From: an uncultured bacterium
GTDB taxonomy: Bacteria; Myxococcota_A; Bradymonadia; Bradymonadales; Bradymonadaceae
DNA length: 64,000 nt
Direction of reading: 5' to 3'
Assembly: GCA_937981985.1 (NCBI GenBank)
Contig: CALJNB010000005.1
Coordinates: 1-64,000, forward strand
Shown here in pieces: positions 55,380-63,886 of the stretch. Under the pieces are notes generated by a model, which made no database searches, was not told the origin of the DNA, and saw nothing but the letters and a program-made list of their open reading frames with translations. The position numbers and the translations under genes are program-made. Numbering within the stretch: the first letter of the stretch is position 1; each line of letters opens with the position of its first letter.

Positions 55380-57017
55380 TTATTCTATTTGAACCGAACG
55401 AACCAATCTAAATCCGGAGTTGTATATTCGTGTCCTGGCTCCTGGTCCAGTACGATATGCGATTCGCAGATATTGACCATGAGCATCAAAGGGGCCACCG
55501 CGCATTCGACGCACTCTGGAATCATCGGCTTGCGCTATGGTCGGTCCGGTCGGGTCTATGACCGTCGTACCAGGGTCAGGATAATTACCACTGATATCCC
55601 AAACTCTTTCCCAAATATTTCCCGTAATGTCATAGAGACCCCACATATTAGGCGCCTTCTGCGCCACAGGATGCGTGCCTATAGATTTATCTTCGGGAAG
55701 ATCGAGGCAGGAAATCCTTGCGTCTGGCATGAGACAATTTATCCCGCCTACGTAATTTACGGTTGCATTCCCGAAGTACCAGCCGATGGTATCCATTTCA
55801 GGTATGAGGGGTGATCTTGCAAAATGATCGAGCAACCCGGATGGAGTAATGAACGCGCTGGTTGTCCCAGCTCGGCCAAAATACTCCCACTCGGATTCGG
55901 TCGGTAGCCGATAGCCGTTACAATCTAATGCGGGGCTAATTGCATCATCATCACATACGAAAGTGTTCGCCGAACAAAGTAATCCCTCTCTACTCGTCGG
56001 TGGGCAGCCCTCATTATATTTATCGTTAGTGCAATTTACCAAATTATAACATGCATCCAAACCCTCGCTGACTGAAAGCCGATTGGCATATTCTAACATT
56101 TCATAGAAGTTAATCCGTTCTACGGGGCAATCGGGTCCGCAATTGATAAAGTAGGACGGATTTGCTCCGGTAATTGTTTCGTATTCTTGTTGAGTAACTG
56201 TTGTTTGTTTGACGAACAAGTTTCGCGTTAGGGTAACGTCGTGCTGACCGTTTTCTCGGGTAGGGTGCGCGCCCTTTTCTCCGATCGGGGCGCCCATCGT
56301 AAAGGTTCCTGCCGGTACGTGCGTATATCCGACGGGACTACAAACACCGAAAGAACAGTTTTCTGCAAAGCAGTCGCTTTGAAAACTGCATAACTCGCCT
56401 TCGGTCTTCGTGCATTTAAGTGCGTCCAAACTTTCATCGCAAACCCAAAGATTTTCCTCAGAATCCCCGCACGAGTCGCCGATATCTTCCATAATCGGTA
56501 AACATCCCCCGCAAATATTCACCCCCGGATCGATACACGACAACGCATTCAAGCCATCGCAAATATTTGTACCGCAATCTCCACATGCCTCTCCAGGCGA
56601 GTCAGTTAACACTTCACATCCCCCACAAAGATTTTTGTCGATCGTATCTAAACACGACACAGCTCCTTCGATGCACGCGAACGTTCCTGCACATCCACAT
56701 GCCTCACCGATAGACTCAAATTCAGGGTCATTTTCGCATGGAAGAAGACAACTTTCAGGTAGCTCTAGTGATTCGTCTTTTTTGCAGATCCAATTGAAAT
56801 CTTCACAGACGGGTTCTTCTAATTGGCATGGATCGCATTCGATCGACGACCCACCGCATGTTTTCATTGGGATCGCTGTAGTATTGTTGTCGGTTGGAAG
56901 AGTCGAATTGTTGGTTTTAACGATGGGAGTTGTATTATTAGGGTTATTATTGGACAGCGAGTTTTCATTTTCGCAGCCTGCTATAATCAACAAGACAGAA
57001 AGGAGTATTCGTTTCAC
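55380..57017 (-). CDS. Formylglycine-generating-enzyme-like lipoprotein with Cys-rich linker
   Basis: The 545-residue protein starts KRILLSVLLIIAGC (lipobox IAGC), then an Asn-rich stretch, a cysteine-rich region (about 30-230) of CGGC and CGDC-type repeats, and an FGE/sulfatase-modifying domain (about 240-545): HVPAGTFTMGAP, TVTQQEYETITGANPSYF, GYRLPTESEWEYFGRAGT, GLYDITGNIWERVWD and NSGFRLVRS. In myxobacteria this domain is often a non-catalytic surface module. The GTG at 57017 has GGA upstream; an in-frame reading from 57071 adds 18 residues before the signal. Confidence 0.88.
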   Translation of the reverse strand: MKRILLSVLLIIAGCENENSLSNNNPNNTTPIVKTNNSTLPTDNNTTAIPMKTCGGSSIECDPCQLEEPVCEDFNWICKKDESLELPESCLLPCENDPEFESIGEACGCAGTFACIEGAVSCLDTIDKNLCGGCEVLTDSPGEACGDCGTNICDGLNALSCIDPGVNICGGCLPIMEDIGDSCGDSEENLWVCDESLDALKCTKTEGELCSFQSDCFAENCSFGVCSPVGYTHVPAGTFTMGAPIGEKGAHPTRENGQHDVTLTRNLFVKQTTVTQQEYETITGANPSYFINCGPDCPVERINFYEMLEYANRLSVSEGLDACYNLVNCTNDKYNEGCPPTSREGLLCSANTFVCDDDAISPALDCNGYRLPTESEWEYFGRAGTTSAFITPSGLLDHFARSPLIPEMDTIGWYFGNATVNYVGGINCLMPDARISCLDLPEDKSIGTHPVAQKAPNMWGLYDITGNIWERVWDISGNYPDPGTTVIDPTGPTIAQADDSRVRRMRGGPFDAHGQYLRIAYRTGPGARTRIYNSGFRLVRSVQIE

Positions 57018-57167
57018 AATTTTCCAGGATCGACAAAAATTTATGGTAGGGTGGAGATGCTTTTTGATCAAATTAAGCGGGCATATTTATCGGTTTTAGT
57101 TCACAACATCGTTTATCTTTCCTGAAAACGGAATTAAATTGTATCTCATTCGTCTTTATAAGTAGTT

Positions 57168-58922
57168 ATGGAAGAAAACCCCCAAAAAAATGAAGAAGAG
57201 GCAACAAGTCTGGTTGTGGCAAGGCTTCCGTGGCGAAAGCGATTTCTGATTCCAATGGTTTCTCTCATAGTTAGCGTTCTCCTACACGCTTTGGTTCTCA
57301 TACCTATCTTTTTGTCCGATTTTGCAGGTGTGGATTCGAAATTAGAATGGATGGAATCATTCGACGATTTGGAAGGATTAAGTACTGAAACGGGACGTTG
57401 GGCGAGCATTGAAACACCTCCGGAGGAGAAAGTGGAGGAGGAAGCGGAACTGGAGCTCGAGCCAGAATCTGAACCCGAGCCAGAACCAGAACCGGAACCT
57501 GAGCCGGAACCAGAGCCACAACCCAAGATTAAAAAGAAATCGCCAACGATAGCAAAGGTCAAGAAGCCCAAAAAGAACACCGAAAAGAAGAAAGAAAAGG
57601 TCGAAAAGAAGGAGCCCGTACCGAAGAAGAATAATAAAATTGCGTACGACAGAAGCGGTCCAAATGGTCTACCAGACATTGCGGGCTACGGTCCGGGTAA
57701 TGCTGTCTATTCCGCACTAATTCGAACGGATCGAATTCGAGGAACCAAATTTGCGCCGGTCATGACCGAGCTCATTGAGAAGATTCCCGACTACCGCATT
57801 ATTTTACAAGATACCGAAATCAACCCGATCTCGCATGTCGATATGCTATATGTAGCGTCGGCTAAACCGGCCAGTATTTCCTCAACGTTTTTGGCTATTA
57901 AACATCGCATGACCAATGGGATGATAATGAATAAGTTGGATCGCCGTTTTAAACATGTTCCCGAATGGCGAGCCTTTAAGAAAAAACCGATGCGAGATCT
58001 TCTTCCGGCCAACGATGTTTATCAGGACGAACGGAAAATCTTTTTGCCGAAACATGGGTTGGCGGTCTTGGGAAAGGAAAAGTGGATAAAAAGTCTTTAT
58101 CGTAAAGACTCGCGCTCAGATTCTTCTATGATGGAGACCTTAAATAAGATTCAAGAGGCGACCGAAGATGAACGAACTTTAATCTTGGTCACCGGTCGTA
58201 AAATGCGGATTCCTATCCCCGGTGTCGGCAGGCAGGTATTCGAAGCCGTGAAGCTCGAGATTTCAGATATTAAAAAGCCCAAGGTTTTAATCGAATTGAG
58301 TTTTAATGATGCAGCACACGCAAAAAGTTTTTCGTTGCAATGTGGTCGAATTAAGAAAGCGCTGACTTCCTTGGTACCTGGCTTATATGAGAATTTGGTT
58401 AAACGTTTAAATTGTAGCACTGAAGATAAATACGTTTTAGTCAAAGCGACATATGAACAAAAAGAGATTTTTCCGGTCCTCAAATTATTAGCCTTATTTA
58501 TGCCGAAGCCAAAAATGTTAGACCAACTTCCGGAAGCTGGTTCGCTTTCTGATCTCAGAAATCCGATCAGAAAGAATGCCACCGAAACGACACCTGAGAC
58601 GGGGACGAATGGTACCTTTATCTCAGAGGAGTTAGCCAAACCGGCAGAAGGTGCGTCGAATAATCCACCGGAGATCGTGATGCCGCAAGAAACTCAAACA
58701 CCACTTATTTCTAATCCTGGACTGGGGGCGGCAGGAGACGAACTTAAGAAAAAGACCGAAGAAAAATTAGAGAGCGCTAAGAAGAAAGCCGATGAGGCGA
58801 AACTGAAACTCGATGAACTTAAAAGAAAAGCCGAAGACCTAAAGAAAAAGGCAGAAGACGCCAATAAAAAAGCGTCGGACTTAGAGAAGAAAGCTCAGGA
58901 CGTTAAAACGAACGATGAGTAA
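57168..58922 (+). CDS. TonB-like protein with (EP)n arm, unknown domain and coiled-coil tail
   Basis: The 584-residue protein has an N-terminal cytoplasmic segment, one membrane helix (about residues 30-50), a (Glu-Pro)n arm (about 98-119), a basic KKK-rich stretch, a ~290-residue domain of no known family (about 165-450) with GNAVYSALIRTDRIRGTKFAP, and a C-terminal coiled coil of Lys/Glu/Ala heptads (about 525-584). The helix-plus-EP arm matches TonB-like energy-transducing proteins, but the TonB C-terminal domain is missing. No ribosome binding site precedes the ATG. A shadow ORF on the minus strand at 57146-57679 was rejected. Confidence 0.7.
   Translation: MEENPQKNEEEATSLVVARLPWRKRFLIPMVSLIVSVLLHALVLIPIFLSDFAGVDSKLEWMESFDDLEGLSTETGRWASIETPPEEKVEEEAELELEPESEPEPEPEPEPEPEPEPQPKIKKKSPTIAKVKKPKKNTEKKKEKVEKKEPVPKKNNKIAYDRSGPNGLPDIAGYGPGNAVYSALIRTDRIRGTKFAPVMTELIEKIPDYRIILQDTEINPISHVDMLYVASAKPASISSTFLAIKHRMTNGMIMNKLDRRFKHVPEWRAFKKKPMRDLLPANDVYQDERKIFLPKHGLAVLGKEKWIKSLYRKDSRSDSSMMETLNKIQEATEDERTLILVTGRKMRIPIPGVGRQVFEAVKLEISDIKKPKVLIELSFNDAAHAKSFSLQCGRIKKALTSLVPGLYENLVKRLNCSTEDKYVLVKATYEQKEIFPVLKLLALFMPKPKMLDQLPEAGSLSDLRNPIRKNATETTPETGTNGTFISEELAKPAEGASNNPPEIVMPQETQTPLISNPGLGAAGDELKKKTEEKLESAKKKADEAKLKLDELKRKAEDLKKKAEDANKKASDLEKKAQDVKTNDE
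57459..57524 (+). repeat. (GARCCN)n hexanucleotide repeat encoding Glu-Pro
   Basis: About eleven imperfect 6-bp units, alternating GAG/GAA with CCN, code for an EP arm of the TonB-like protein. The third positions vary, so the run is less prone to slippage than a perfect repeat. Confidence 0.85.
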
Positions 58923-58932
58923 CCGAAGCGTT

Positions 58933-59421
58933 CTACTCAATATTTTTTATCTGCATAGAAACCACTTTTCCATTTTTAAGTTCGGTTGAATCTAATGCGA
59001 TAAATCCGTTTTTATTATGGAAATTCAAAGAAATTTGGTTCGGTGGAATCAGATAGATTTCCGCTGCAAGAGTGGAAACGCCATCTTTTTCGCTTAACTC
59101 AGACAGATGATTGTAAAACTGAGTTCCAATTCCTTCTCCCCGTCCAGATTCGTCGATAACGATCCGATCGATATAAACGAAGTTTTTTAGACGTTCGGAA
59201 AACCACTTAAAGTTTTGATTTTCATAGGGTGCGCCCTCTTTCATCGCCAATATAAATCCCAAAATTTTCGAGTCACGTTCTGCGACGATACAATGATGAG
59301 AAATTTCGAAAAGGTTTTCAAAGCGGTTCAGATCCATTGGGCTGGTTGCATCTACAGCAGCGTCGTTCAGAGCGAGAATCGTCTTGGCATCTTTAATGGT
59401 AGCGGGGCGCAAATGTATCAT
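58933..59421 (-). CDS. GNAT-family acetyltransferase
   Basis: The 162-residue protein has the GNAT fold: IHLRPATIKDAKTILALN at the N terminus, IVIDESGRGEGIGTQFYNHL (motif A, R-x-x-G-x-G-type acetyl-CoA loop), and NFHNKNGFIALDS near the C terminus. GAG lies 5-6 nt before the ATG at 59421, which starts at the family-typical IHLRPAT; a longer reading from 59526 overlaps the neighbouring gene and lacks support. Substrate unknown. Confidence 0.88.
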   Translation of the reverse strand: MIHLRPATIKDAKTILALNDAAVDATSPMDLNRFENLFEISHHCIVAERDSKILGFILAMKEGAPYENQNFKWFSERLKNFVYIDRIVIDESGRGEGIGTQFYNHLSELSEKDGVSTLAAEIYLIPPNQISLNFHNKNGFIALDSTELKNGKVVSMQIKNIE

Positions 59422-59493
59422 TTTTACTCGGACTTCGTTTATTGAAAAATTTCGATTATACTTTTCTTTATGCTTCATAGGAAAAGAGACCGA

Positions 59494-59838
59494 ATGGAAA
59501 GTACAGAAATAGGTATCGATAATCAAAATACGCGTAACGCGAAAATAATGGCAGGGCTCTACGGCGTCGCAATTTTTCTATTTTGTTTTATGGGTCTCGC
59601 TGGGCTGATCTTCGTTGCCTTGGGAAGTGAGAGCGATGGTGTACTTGCTGCGAAAATATTATCAGGACCTATAACTTTTGCGCTAACCGGTTTTGCCGCG
59701 TCAGTACTTTCGATGTTTTTTTTGAAGGGAAAAGCTCTCCTTCAAATTCTCGTTCCGATATTTGTAAGTATGGTAGCCGGGGTGCTTGGGATTATTTTTA
59801 CGTTTATCTTTTTTGGCGTAATTTGGCGTATGCTCTAA
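59494..59838 (+). CDS. Small membrane protein with three helices (114 aa)
   Basis: Three hydrophobic segments lie at about residues 22-44, 56-76 and 86-108 of the protein read from 59494. It has no motif that I recognise. The first 24 nt of the longer ORF (from 59470) were left out because GAGA precedes the ATG at 59494. Its stop overlaps the converging gene stop by 4 nt (CTAA). Confidence 0.6.
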   Translation: MESTEIGIDNQNTRNAKIMAGLYGVAIFLFCFMGLAGLIFVALGSESDGVLAAKILSGPITFALTGFAASVLSMFFLKGKALLQILVPIFVSMVAGVLGIIFTFIFFGVIWRML

Positions 59839-61058
59839 CTTCGCTTCCGAAAAAGTAGAAAACCAATCAGAAAAACGAGCGGGAAAGAAGGTGAAGCGGT
59901 GGTACTGCAGCCGGATTTTTCTACTGGCCCTTGTGGTGTTTTGGGTTCTTGGTCATTCCCGTCCGTATCTTTCACACCCATATCAGCGGTGTCGGGAGAA
60001 GGGTTAAGTTCGGCGACCTTACCAAAGTATGTTGCGGTATCTTTCCAAACGATAGGACAGATGGAACTCACATCCGATTCGTCCGGACAACTATTCTTCG
60101 GACCTTCTATATCAGTAAACTTACTTACGCCTTTGAGCGATCCCTTTTCGAGTTCAAAGATATCGTATCCATCACGGCGTTCTAGACCACAAATATAGAT
60201 TTTTTCACCAACTCGTTTGAGACAGTCGACCGCACGATCTTTCAATATGGTTTCGAATACTCCGGAACTTCTCGAACCCACGGCGATTCCAGACCCGTTC
60301 TCGACGCCGCCGATAAATATGTTTTGTCCATCTTCTGAAAGCGCAGCACCGATCGGCCATGATTTTGGTTCATACTGAATTTGGTCGGTTTCTGATCTTG
60401 TTCCGACAAAGATTGTTTGTGCTTCTAAGCGACCAAGCCAAATAAGCCCTTCCTCATTTGCGTCTAGAAGATAGGAAAATTTCACCTCGTCTGGAATGGC
60501 GAGGCTCGCCGATTCAAGGCTTTGCGTCGAAACGGAGATCAAAAATCCCTCTCCGGCTTGGTTCGTGTCGTATCCGCTAATAATCATGGTTGCGTTGTTT
60601 TCGAATCGAAGGGCGGTAATCTGTAACCCTTCGACTTCGAAATCTATTCGTTCGAAACTCTTACCACGATCCTTGCTTACCCAGATGCCAGGCTCTGAAC
60701 CACCATTGGCGTAATAAGCGACTGTTTTTTTATCGGGCGACACCCGAATATCACCGACGATCGAATCACTTTCTTTGATGGTTTGAAATGAACAACCGTC
60801 TTCAGTTCTCTTAATATTATTAGAGCCGTAAGTAATCCATTCTGTCTGGTCAAGCACAGCGACCTTCCATGAATCACCGCCTAGAAAGGCTTCCTCACAA
60901 ACATATCCGTCCGAGAAGTCGTCAATGATACCAAAATTAGCTTGTATCAATATTCCATTTTCGGTTTTAAAAATAGATTTAGCTGCCGGCTCTTCAGCAT
61001 GAGCGAAAATCTGAACCGGGACCAAAAGAAAAAGAACGATGAGGATACTTTTAGTCAA
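59835..61058 (-). CDS. Exported protein with MYXO-CTERM-like tail
   Basis: The 407-residue protein begins TKSILIVLFLLVPVQIFAHAEEP, a signal peptide with likely cleavage after AHA. The body is beta-rich and looks like a propeller of about five blades (for example TAAY-type strands and DKGKSFERI). The tail is SGCSTTASPSFPLVFLIGFLLFRKRS: a Cys, a hydrophobic segment and a basic end, which is the MYXO-CTERM sorting pattern. The start is uncertain; I prefer the TTG at 61058 because a GGA lies upstream and the reading from 61136 overlaps the TSP3 gene. Confidence 0.7.
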   Translation of the reverse strand: MTKSILIVLFLLVPVQIFAHAEEPAAKSIFKTENGILIQANFGIIDDFSDGYVCEEAFLGGDSWKVAVLDQTEWITYGSNNIKRTEDGCSFQTIKESDSIVGDIRVSPDKKTVAYYANGGSEPGIWVSKDRGKSFERIDFEVEGLQITALRFENNATMIISGYDTNQAGEGFLISVSTQSLESASLAIPDEVKFSYLLDANEEGLIWLGRLEAQTIFVGTRSETDQIQYEPKSWPIGAALSEDGQNIFIGGVENGSGIAVGSRSSGVFETILKDRAVDCLKRVGEKIYICGLERRDGYDIFELEKGSLKGVSKFTDIEGPKNSCPDESDVSSICPIVWKDTATYFGKVAELNPSPDTADMGVKDTDGNDQEPKTPQGPVEKSGCSTTASPSFPLVFLIGFLLFRKRS

Positions 61059-61095
61059 GGGTTTCCGTGTTTGAAACTTTTCTTTCGATATGGAA

Positions 61096-61572
61096 TTAAT
61101 CGGGACAACCGTCTTCGTCGTCGACGCCGTTAACATCTTCGGCGTCTAGCGGGCATTGGTCGTCGATATCAAGGATTTTATCGTTATCATTATCAGGGTC
61201 CGGACAACCGTCTTTGTCCCTATAAGAATCGTAATCTTCAGGCTGGTCTACACATTCGTCTGCTCCGTCGTATATCCCGTCTTTATCTGTATCTACGCCG
61301 CCGCCTCCGATAAATTTGGCTCCTGGTTCACAGCATTTCGGGTCGCATGGGACGACTTCTATTTCAACAACTGCACCATCGGCTACGCGTGCTTCTATTA
61401 CGCACTGATCTTCATCGTTTGGCATACAGCCTTGAATGCACTCTGGGGATGATTCAACGCTCTCCTTTTCAACAACTGGCTTAGAATTTTGCGGCGTTTT
61501 GGAAGCGCAAGAAAAACAAATAGCCAGAAGACTAAGTGATAAAGTGTACCCGAATTTTAATCGTAGATTCAT
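61096..61572 (-). CDS. Lipoprotein with TSP3-like calcium-binding repeats
   Basis: The 158-residue protein starts with a lipoprotein signal (MNLRLKFGYTLSLSLLAICFSC). The middle has several paired cysteines (CIQGC, CDPKCC). The last ~65 residues are thrombospondin type-3 repeats (VDTDKDGIYDGADEC, RDKDGCPDPDNDNDKILD, VDDEDGCPD), which usually precede an OmpA domain. Here the protein ends exactly at GCPD without such a domain. It should bind calcium at the cell surface. It may be a truncated or stub variant. Confidence 0.8.
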   Translation of the reverse strand: MNLRLKFGYTLSLSLLAICFSCASKTPQNSKPVVEKESVESSPECIQGCMPNDEDQCVIEARVADGAVVEIEVVPCDPKCCEPGAKFIGGGGVDTDKDGIYDGADECVDQPEDYDSYRDKDGCPDPDNDNDKILDIDDQCPLDAEDVNGVDDEDGCPD

Positions 61573-61645
61573 TGAAGACCTCTTGTATGATTCAAGCTTA
61601 GTCTTCGTTTAACAGAGGGTCAAACTTTTTGATAGGTTTGGTAGG

Positions 61646-63673
61646 TTATGGGAAATCATCGAATTGTTGATCTACTGCAAAGATGCGTGCCGACGGCCAT
61701 TCGATGGTGGCTACTTTCCAAAAGGTTCCCGTGGATGGAAGAAAGACATCTTTCTTCTCAAATCTTTGCTGACCCTGAATAAAGATTCGAACCGTCGCAT
61801 AACTTACACCGAAGGCATAAGCGTTGAAATAATAAACACCAACAGAATAACTAATACCTGCTTCTGGATTATTTAGATTGATATTCTCTGGTCCAGCTCC
61901 GTTGGTATCATCAGCATCCAGACTTGGATCATCATCGGGTCCAAGCGCTCCCCATTCTCCAGTTTTATTCTCGTAGAAAATGTCCCAAGGCTCGTTGTTC
62001 CATGTTCCGAGCGGGTGAAGGAGATGGAGATCCATATCAGTTCCTTCGCTATCGGTTTGGTCCTGATCCGCAGGTGTATTCCATACAAGTTGAATATGAA
62101 TATCTTCATCCGGCGTTGCTCTAATAGTAACAAGAGCTTGTTCGCCACAACTTGCCGTTCCCTGATCGTCGTATGCTACGAGTTCAACGACATAATCACC
62201 GGCAAGGTCTAGAAATAGGGTTGGATCCTGAATTTCACCTGAGGGTTCAAGCCGGGCGGTCGAATTCGGTGGTTGGCTCACGATTGTCCAAACGTAACGT
62301 GCAATAGACCCATCAGTGTCCGTCGAGTTGGAACCACGGAATTGAACTGATTTAAGCGGTATAGTGTTGATTACGGTTTGGTAGCGATTTGTTTCCGTTA
62401 ACTTCGCCTCGGCGATCGCGGTAGGACATCGATTGTCAGTACCTCTCGCTGTTAAAGGAATTTCGAGACGTGATTTAGAGGGATCATCGCTCTGAATAGT
62501 GAGAAGGCCAGTAGAAACGGACTCATCAATAGGGGTGTAAACAATCACAAAACTACGCGTTTCTCCTCCAGGAATAATATCGGGAAGGGTAGGGAGAGAA
62601 TTTTCTTTTATTTGGAAAATTTGATTGAGTTCGCAGGCGTTGCTCTCATCGGTACAAACTTTAACATCCTTTAGCTCGAGGTCTCCGGTGCTACAGTTTC
62701 TAATCGTAATTGTTTTATTGTTGGCAAATCCGATCCCGCCTTCACCAAAGTTAATTTCATCTTCACCGGTAATCACTTCGATACATGGTTCACCACTATT
62801 TCCGATAAGATCGACTTTATATGTTGGTGCCTCCGGATCGTCACTATAGATGAAGAGTTCGGCTTCAGAGCCTTCTGGTGTCGTAGGATTGAAGAAAATT
62901 CGAGCGGGTAGAGTTTCGGTTGGTCCCAAAACAAGTGGAAATCCGGGATCGTCTTTGTCGTTTTCTACCGAATCATCGGTGGGATAAACGATGCGAAAAT
63001 CAGACAATTTTGGTGAAATTTCGACGCGGCTAATTTTAAGTGGAGATTGACCAACGTTGGAAATGTCGGTGAGTTCCCAAGCTGAATCAACGGTTGCTTC
63101 GGTCACCGGAGAAACTCGACCGAATGAAATTTGGGGTCGTGAGAAAACGCGTGGTGCTAAATCTCCAGAACGAATTGGAACACGGAGTGTTCCGTTATCG
63201 GGGTCATTACTAATGATCTCAATATATCCGGTATCTATATCGGTATCACGAGGCGTGTATTTAAGATCCAATTCAAGAATTTCATCCTGTTTAAGACTCG
63301 CGCTACGTTTCCAGTTTAAACCTTCTGAAATTTCTCGTCCGCCGCCATCATTAAGGGTCTCTTCAACGAGTCTGACGTCTGAGATGATCAACGTACCGTC
63401 GCCATTATTGGAAATGATAAGTGTTTGAACATCGGTTTTAAGGAGATCAACTTGCGCGAAAACAACTTCGGCCGGATCGACTAATATAACACCAGGATTG
63501 ACTGCTGTGAGGCCATCCTTATCGATTGGATCAACCTCGGATCCCGACGTTTTGTCGATACACTTCTCACCTGTTAAGGTCGCCGTATCTGGACAGAGAA
63601 TTTCGTCATCGCCGCAAGCGACTAGAAGAGACGTGGTCATCAGTATTGCGAATAGGGCTTGGAACGTTTTCAT
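61646..63673 (-). CDS. Large lipoprotein with ASH-like and PKD domains
   Basis: The 675-residue protein starts with a lipoprotein signal (MKTFQALFAILMTTSLLVAC). Three ASH/Hydin-like beta domains follow (about residues 65-165, 170-300, 310-425), each with a strand of the form L-I-I-S-N-N-G-D-G-T or I-R-N-C-S-T-G-D and a later S-D-D-P. A PKD-like domain (about 425-530, with SVQFRGSNSTDTDGSIARYVWTI) and a C-terminal domain with DMDLHLLHPLG and GVYYFNAY complete it. This is the choice-of-anchor D-type layout typical of Myxococcota. Function unknown; a surface adhesion or structural role is likely. Confidence 0.85.
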   Translation of the reverse strand: MKTFQALFAILMTTSLLVACGDDEILCPDTATLTGEKCIDKTSGSEVDPIDKDGLTAVNPGVILVDPAEVVFAQVDLLKTDVQTLIISNNGDGTLIISDVRLVEETLNDGGGREISEGLNWKRSASLKQDEILELDLKYTPRDTDIDTGYIEIISNDPDNGTLRVPIRSGDLAPRVFSRPQISFGRVSPVTEATVDSAWELTDISNVGQSPLKISRVEISPKLSDFRIVYPTDDSVENDKDDPGFPLVLGPTETLPARIFFNPTTPEGSEAELFIYSDDPEAPTYKVDLIGNSGEPCIEVITGEDEINFGEGGIGFANNKTITIRNCSTGDLELKDVKVCTDESNACELNQIFQIKENSLPTLPDIIPGGETRSFVIVYTPIDESVSTGLLTIQSDDPSKSRLEIPLTARGTDNRCPTAIAEAKLTETNRYQTVINTIPLKSVQFRGSNSTDTDGSIARYVWTIVSQPPNSTARLEPSGEIQDPTLFLDLAGDYVVELVAYDDQGTASCGEQALVTIRATPDEDIHIQLVWNTPADQDQTDSEGTDMDLHLLHPLGTWNNEPWDIFYENKTGEWGALGPDDDPSLDADDTNGAGPENINLNNPEAGISYSVGVYYFNAYAFGVSYATVRIFIQGQQRFEKKDVFLPSTGTFWKVATIEWPSARIFAVDQQFDDFP

Positions 63674-63886
63674 TATCTACCTGTACAGATCTCAAAAAAA
63701 AAATTTAGGTTCGGACTATAGGTAGTTAGCAAATTTAGGTCAACGAGTCAGGGATTTTATTGCTTTGTTTCAAAATAGCGCAAAAAAGATCCAAAATTGT
63801 CGCATTTGATTGAATTTCGTTCGTTATCACACGTTAAAAACACTATGAGTAAACGAAATATACTAATTGGAACGTTGGAGTCCTCG

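Noticed and set aside
57146-57679. 177-codon minus-strand ORF opposite the (EP)n arm
   Set aside because: It is the shadow of the repetitive coding sequence on the plus strand: long GS-type runs mirror the GARCCN repeat, and the plus-strand gene has a membrane helix, an arm and a coiled coil in good codon use.
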